A DNA stretch of 64,000 nt from Phycisphaerales bacterium (GTDB lineage Bacteria > Planctomycetota > Phycisphaerae > Sedimentisphaerales > Anaerobacaceae): assembly GCA_030602885.1 (NCBI GenBank), contig JAUVYV010000007.1, positions 27,702 to 91,701 of the forward strand. The letters are read 5' to 3'. Within the stretch, counting starts at the first letter, position 1; each line of letters starts with the position of its first letter. The notes below the pieces were generated by a model. That model did no database searches and was not told where the DNA came from. It saw nothing but the letters and a program-made list of their open reading frames with translations. This document shows positions 62,236-64,000 of the stretch, piece by piece. A program made the translations under genes and the position numbers.

Positions 62236-63408
62236 ATGGCAAAGAAGAACAAAAGGAAAAAGAAACCTGTGCTACAACTATTAGTGGTCTTTGATACTAA
62301 TGTTCTATATACACAAGTCGCTTCTGATCTTGTAAGAGCAGAGGTGCGCGATCTAATCAAAGGCAACTCCTCACATTCGGACGTATCCATAAAATGGTTT
62401 TTGCCTTCTGTCGTTATTGATGAACGCAGGTATCAAATGCAAATCAAAGCTTTTGAGCTATTGCCCAGTTTACAAAAGATAGAGAAACTGATAGGGCACA
62501 AATTGAATATTAATAAAAATATTTTAACCCAACGGATTAACGAAGCAATTCAATCTGAATTAAAGGAATTAAATCTTGCCGAGTTAACAATAGACACGAA
62601 TTCCGTAGATTGGAAGGAATTAATACGGCGTTCATCATTTCGTGAAGCGCCTTTTGAACCAGGCGAAAAAGAAAAAGGATTTCGCGACTCAATAATTGCC
62701 GAAAGTTTTTTTCAATTAATAAATGTATCACCAGCAACTCCCTCAATTTGTCGCTTGGCTATAGTAACAGAAGATCGTTTCTTATCAGAATTTGTTCGAG
62801 AAAAAACATCTGATGCCAAAAATATCCGCATTCTATCAAGTTTAAAAGAGCTTGAAAGCTTGATAAATACATTAGTATCAAAAGTTACTGAAGAATTCGT
62901 TGCCGAAATTAAGGATAAAGCAGAAGCGTATTTCTTTGAACCAGAAAAGCAGGACACTCTGTTCTACAAAGAAAATATTCAGGATGCAATAGCTGAACAA
63001 TACTCAGAAGAATTGGAATATCGTCCCACTGAAATTTTAACAAGAGAGAATGGAGCATGGTGGATTAATTCTCCTGTATTTCTTAAAAAGGAACGGCAAC
63101 GTGTATATTGGGCAACTCAAATTGTTGTTGATTACAAGCTATATAAATTTGAATCTCAAAATATTATAAGCCTTGAGTCGCCACCAGACAACTTGGGGGC
63201 TTTTAACGGGTTGCAATATCCCGTCCAAAACATCCGATCTACTTTCTTGACCGGCTTTCCATCACCGACGCTGAAAAAGGTAGAAGCTGGTAAAGGTAAA
63301 ACCTTATTTGGAATTGAGTGGCGCGTAAATATTACTCCAAATAAAAAGCTTACTTTTTCTAAGATCATAAGCATAAACTTTATTGGAGACCGTAGGGGAG
63401 AACAATAA
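62236..63408 (+). CDS. PIN-domain nuclease-like protein, AT-rich, probably horizontally acquired
   Basis: 390-aa protein with an N-terminal PIN domain of the DUF4935-like type. The basic start MAKKNKRKKKPVLQLLVVFDTNVLY gives the first Asp; VVIDERRYQM gives the Glu; GFRDSIIAESF and VTEDRFLSEF give two further Asp residues, so the metal site of an RNase looks complete. Residues of about 220-390 are an unrecognised domain (LFYKENIQDAIAEQYSEELEY; FGIEWRVNITPNKKLTFSKI). ATG 62236 follows its own promoter; no clear ribosome-binding site. Base composition is much more AT-rich than the neighbours. There is no partner antitoxin next to it. Possible defence role is inference. Confidence 0.8.
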   Translation: MAKKNKRKKKPVLQLLVVFDTNVLYTQVASDLVRAEVRDLIKGNSSHSDVSIKWFLPSVVIDERRYQMQIKAFELLPSLQKIEKLIGHKLNINKNILTQRINEAIQSELKELNLAELTIDTNSVDWKELIRRSSFREAPFEPGEKEKGFRDSIIAESFFQLINVSPATPSICRLAIVTEDRFLSEFVREKTSDAKNIRILSSLKELESLINTLVSKVTEEFVAEIKDKAEAYFFEPEKQDTLFYKENIQDAIAEQYSEELEYRPTEILTRENGAWWINSPVFLKKERQRVYWATQIVVDYKLYKFESQNIISLESPPDNLGAFNGLQYPVQNIRSTFLTGFPSPTLKKVEAGKGKTLFGIEWRVNITPNKKLTFSKIISINFIGDRRGEQ

Positions 63409-63493
63409 TCATATGGGAAGAAAACCCCACAACAGTTTATTTCCTTTGCACAACTTCATCTGCCAAATCCGTGCGATCTGTGCCAACCGCTTT

Positions 63494-63603
63494 TTCAGTC
63501 AGCTTAAAATGGACAAACGAAGTTGGTCGTGGACGAGCCAGGGCACTTTCGCAGATGCTCGCATCGAGAAAAGTGCCGGGCGAGCACACACAAGCTGACT
63601 GAA
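63494..63603. repeat. nested inverted-repeat element
   Basis: Outer arms TTCAGTCAGCTT (63494-63505) and AAGCTGACTGAA (63592-63603) are exact 12-bp inverted copies. Inside are further pairs, GGCACTTT/AAAGTGCC, TGCTCG/CGAGCA and a GATGC-TC-GCATC hairpin. A folded RNA or a small non-autonomous element is possible. Confidence 0.65.
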
Positions 63604-63606
63604 CCA

Positions 63607-63632
63607 CAGTGTAAATCAGTGTTAATCAGTGT
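63607..63632. repeat. 10-bp-period tandem repeat (CAGTGTTAAT), short array
   Basis: CAGTGTAAAT, CAGTGTTAAT, CAGTGT. Directly follows the nested inverted repeat. Confidence 0.7.
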
Positions 63633-63672
63633 CTGATTCAGTCTTTGGTCTTTTGTCTTCCAAAAATTTCAC

Positions 63673-63701
63673 TTGACATCTAACTTCCCATGTTGTATAA
63701 T
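63673..63701 (+). promoter_or_regulatory. perfect-consensus sigma70 promoter
   Basis: TTGACA (63673-63678), 17-bp spacer, TATAAT (63696-63701). Both hexamers are exact and the spacing is ideal. It drives rightward into the short open frame at 63750. Confidence 0.75.
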
Positions 63702-63749
63702 ACCCACTTAACATCTAAATACTAAATTCTAAACACGGAGGGTTCAACA

Positions 63750-63947
63750 ATGACCACACATTTACAAGATGTTATATTTTGTTTCTCAGCTCTTGAACTT
63801 TTTCAAAAATCAGTGTTAATCAGTGTTAATCAGTGTGAATCAGTGTCTAAAAACAAACCGCCTATATTGCCCAACTTAACTTGCTGGCAATTTACAACCT
63901 TTTTATGCAAAACAAACCCAATGTCAAAATTATTAGACATCCCTTAA
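63750..63947 (+). CDS. possible small protein or leader peptide (65 aa)
   Basis: Open frame from ATG 63750 with GGAGGG (63737-63742) upstream and a perfect promoter. The first 20 residues (MTTHLQDVIFCFSALELFQK) look protein-like; the rest is encoded by the CAGTGTTAAT array and low-complexity DNA (SVLISVNQCESVSK). It may be a gene start interrupted by the repeat. Unrecognised. Confidence 0.35.
   Translation: MTTHLQDVIFCFSALELFQKSVLISVNQCESVSKNKPPILPNLTCWQFTTFLCKTNPMSKLLDIP
63811..63850. repeat. 10-bp-period tandem repeat (CAGTGTTAAT), four units
   Basis: CAGTGTTAAT, CAGTGTTAAT, CAGTGTGAAT, CAGTGTCTAA. Same family as the arrays at 63607 and, inverted, at 50101. Confidence 0.8.
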
Positions 63948-64000
63948 ATCTATGTATCAAAAGGACTTACAGAAAATTTCTTGGAAAATGCGACAAAAAA

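Larger units (their letters stand above)
63409..64000. other. accessory non-coding region with repeats and a strong promoter
   Basis: About 590 bp to the right edge. It holds a nested inverted-repeat element (63494-63603), two 10-bp-period arrays and a perfect-consensus promoter leading to a short open frame. The open frame at 63413-63598 overlaps the inverted repeat and does not look like a gene. Confidence 0.6.

Noticed and set aside
63413..63598. 62-codon frame after the PIN gene
   Set aside because: It is laid across the nested inverted repeat, which explains its openness; composition is not protein-like.

Overview
The window looks like chromosome of a free-living, probably anaerobic or microaerophilic Planctomycetota, most likely of the Phycisphaerae type. 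This is inferred from three prepilin-like proteins with the planctomycete end motif (x-DGH), a PQQ-type beta-propeller protein with signal peptide, a twin-arginine Gfo/Idh/MocA oxidoreductase, several secreted glycan-active enzymes, and an oxygen-detoxification set typical of anaerobes. No 16S or other decisive marker is present, so the class is an inference. Most genes are moderately GC-rich; one block near 62.2-63.4 kb is clearly AT-rich.

Layout. 0-2.4 kb: a truncated Gfo/Idh/MocA oxidoreductase divergent from L-ribulokinase. 2.7-9.8 kb: a co-directional run of beta-propeller protein, pseudopilin, membrane-anchored unknown, FtsX-type permease and its ATPase, with overlapping start/stop codons, then tRNA-Arg(CCU) on the other strand. 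10-14 kb: orphan lipoprotein; ECF sigma factor, small membrane protein and pseudopilin; a helix-turn-helix/degenerate receiver protein. 14.3-19 kb: DegT-type aminotransferase, small membrane protein, L27, TlpA-like lipoprotein, sialate O-acetylesterase. 19.1-24.3 kb: two tandem paralogous cation/proton antiporters with CBS domains, RNase P protein, a MerR-like regulator overlapping an MCE-domain protein. 24.4-27.5 kb: galactokinase convergent with a GH27 alpha-galactosidase lipoprotein.

27.8-34.7 kb is an oxygen/peroxide defence and iron-storage cluster: rubrerythrin, thiol peroxidase, flavodiiron protein, superoxide reductase, ferritin, two rubredoxin-less rubrerythrin-like proteins, a flavin reductase-rubredoxin fusion, and glucose-6-phosphate dehydrogenase, which would supply NADPH. 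34.8-37.8 kb: a TIGR02757-like protein, an unrecognised protein with a transglutaminase-like Cys/His/Asp pattern, and a cupin. 37.8-50 kb: pseudopilin, GlmS, a three-gene sugar operon (phosphomannose-isomerase-like cupin, TIM-barrel isomerase, oxidoreductase), HisH-HisF, a GH106-like glycosidase and glutamine synthetase. 50.4-61.2 kb: ClpB, an AsmA-like protein, PurD, an unknown membrane protein, CsrA, ribokinase and a GRP-family sugar permease.

61.2-64 kb is the accessory part and the most unusual stretch. A REP-associated tyrosine transposase (RAYT/Y1 family) is bracketed by five near-identical hairpins, four of them preceded by the same heptamer, with one apparent compensatory base-pair change. 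Next to it lies an AT-rich PIN-domain nuclease gene with its own promoter, a nested inverted-repeat element, a fully consensus sigma70 promoter and 10-bp-period tandem repeats that recur near 50.1 kb. There is no CRISPR array and no rRNA gene.
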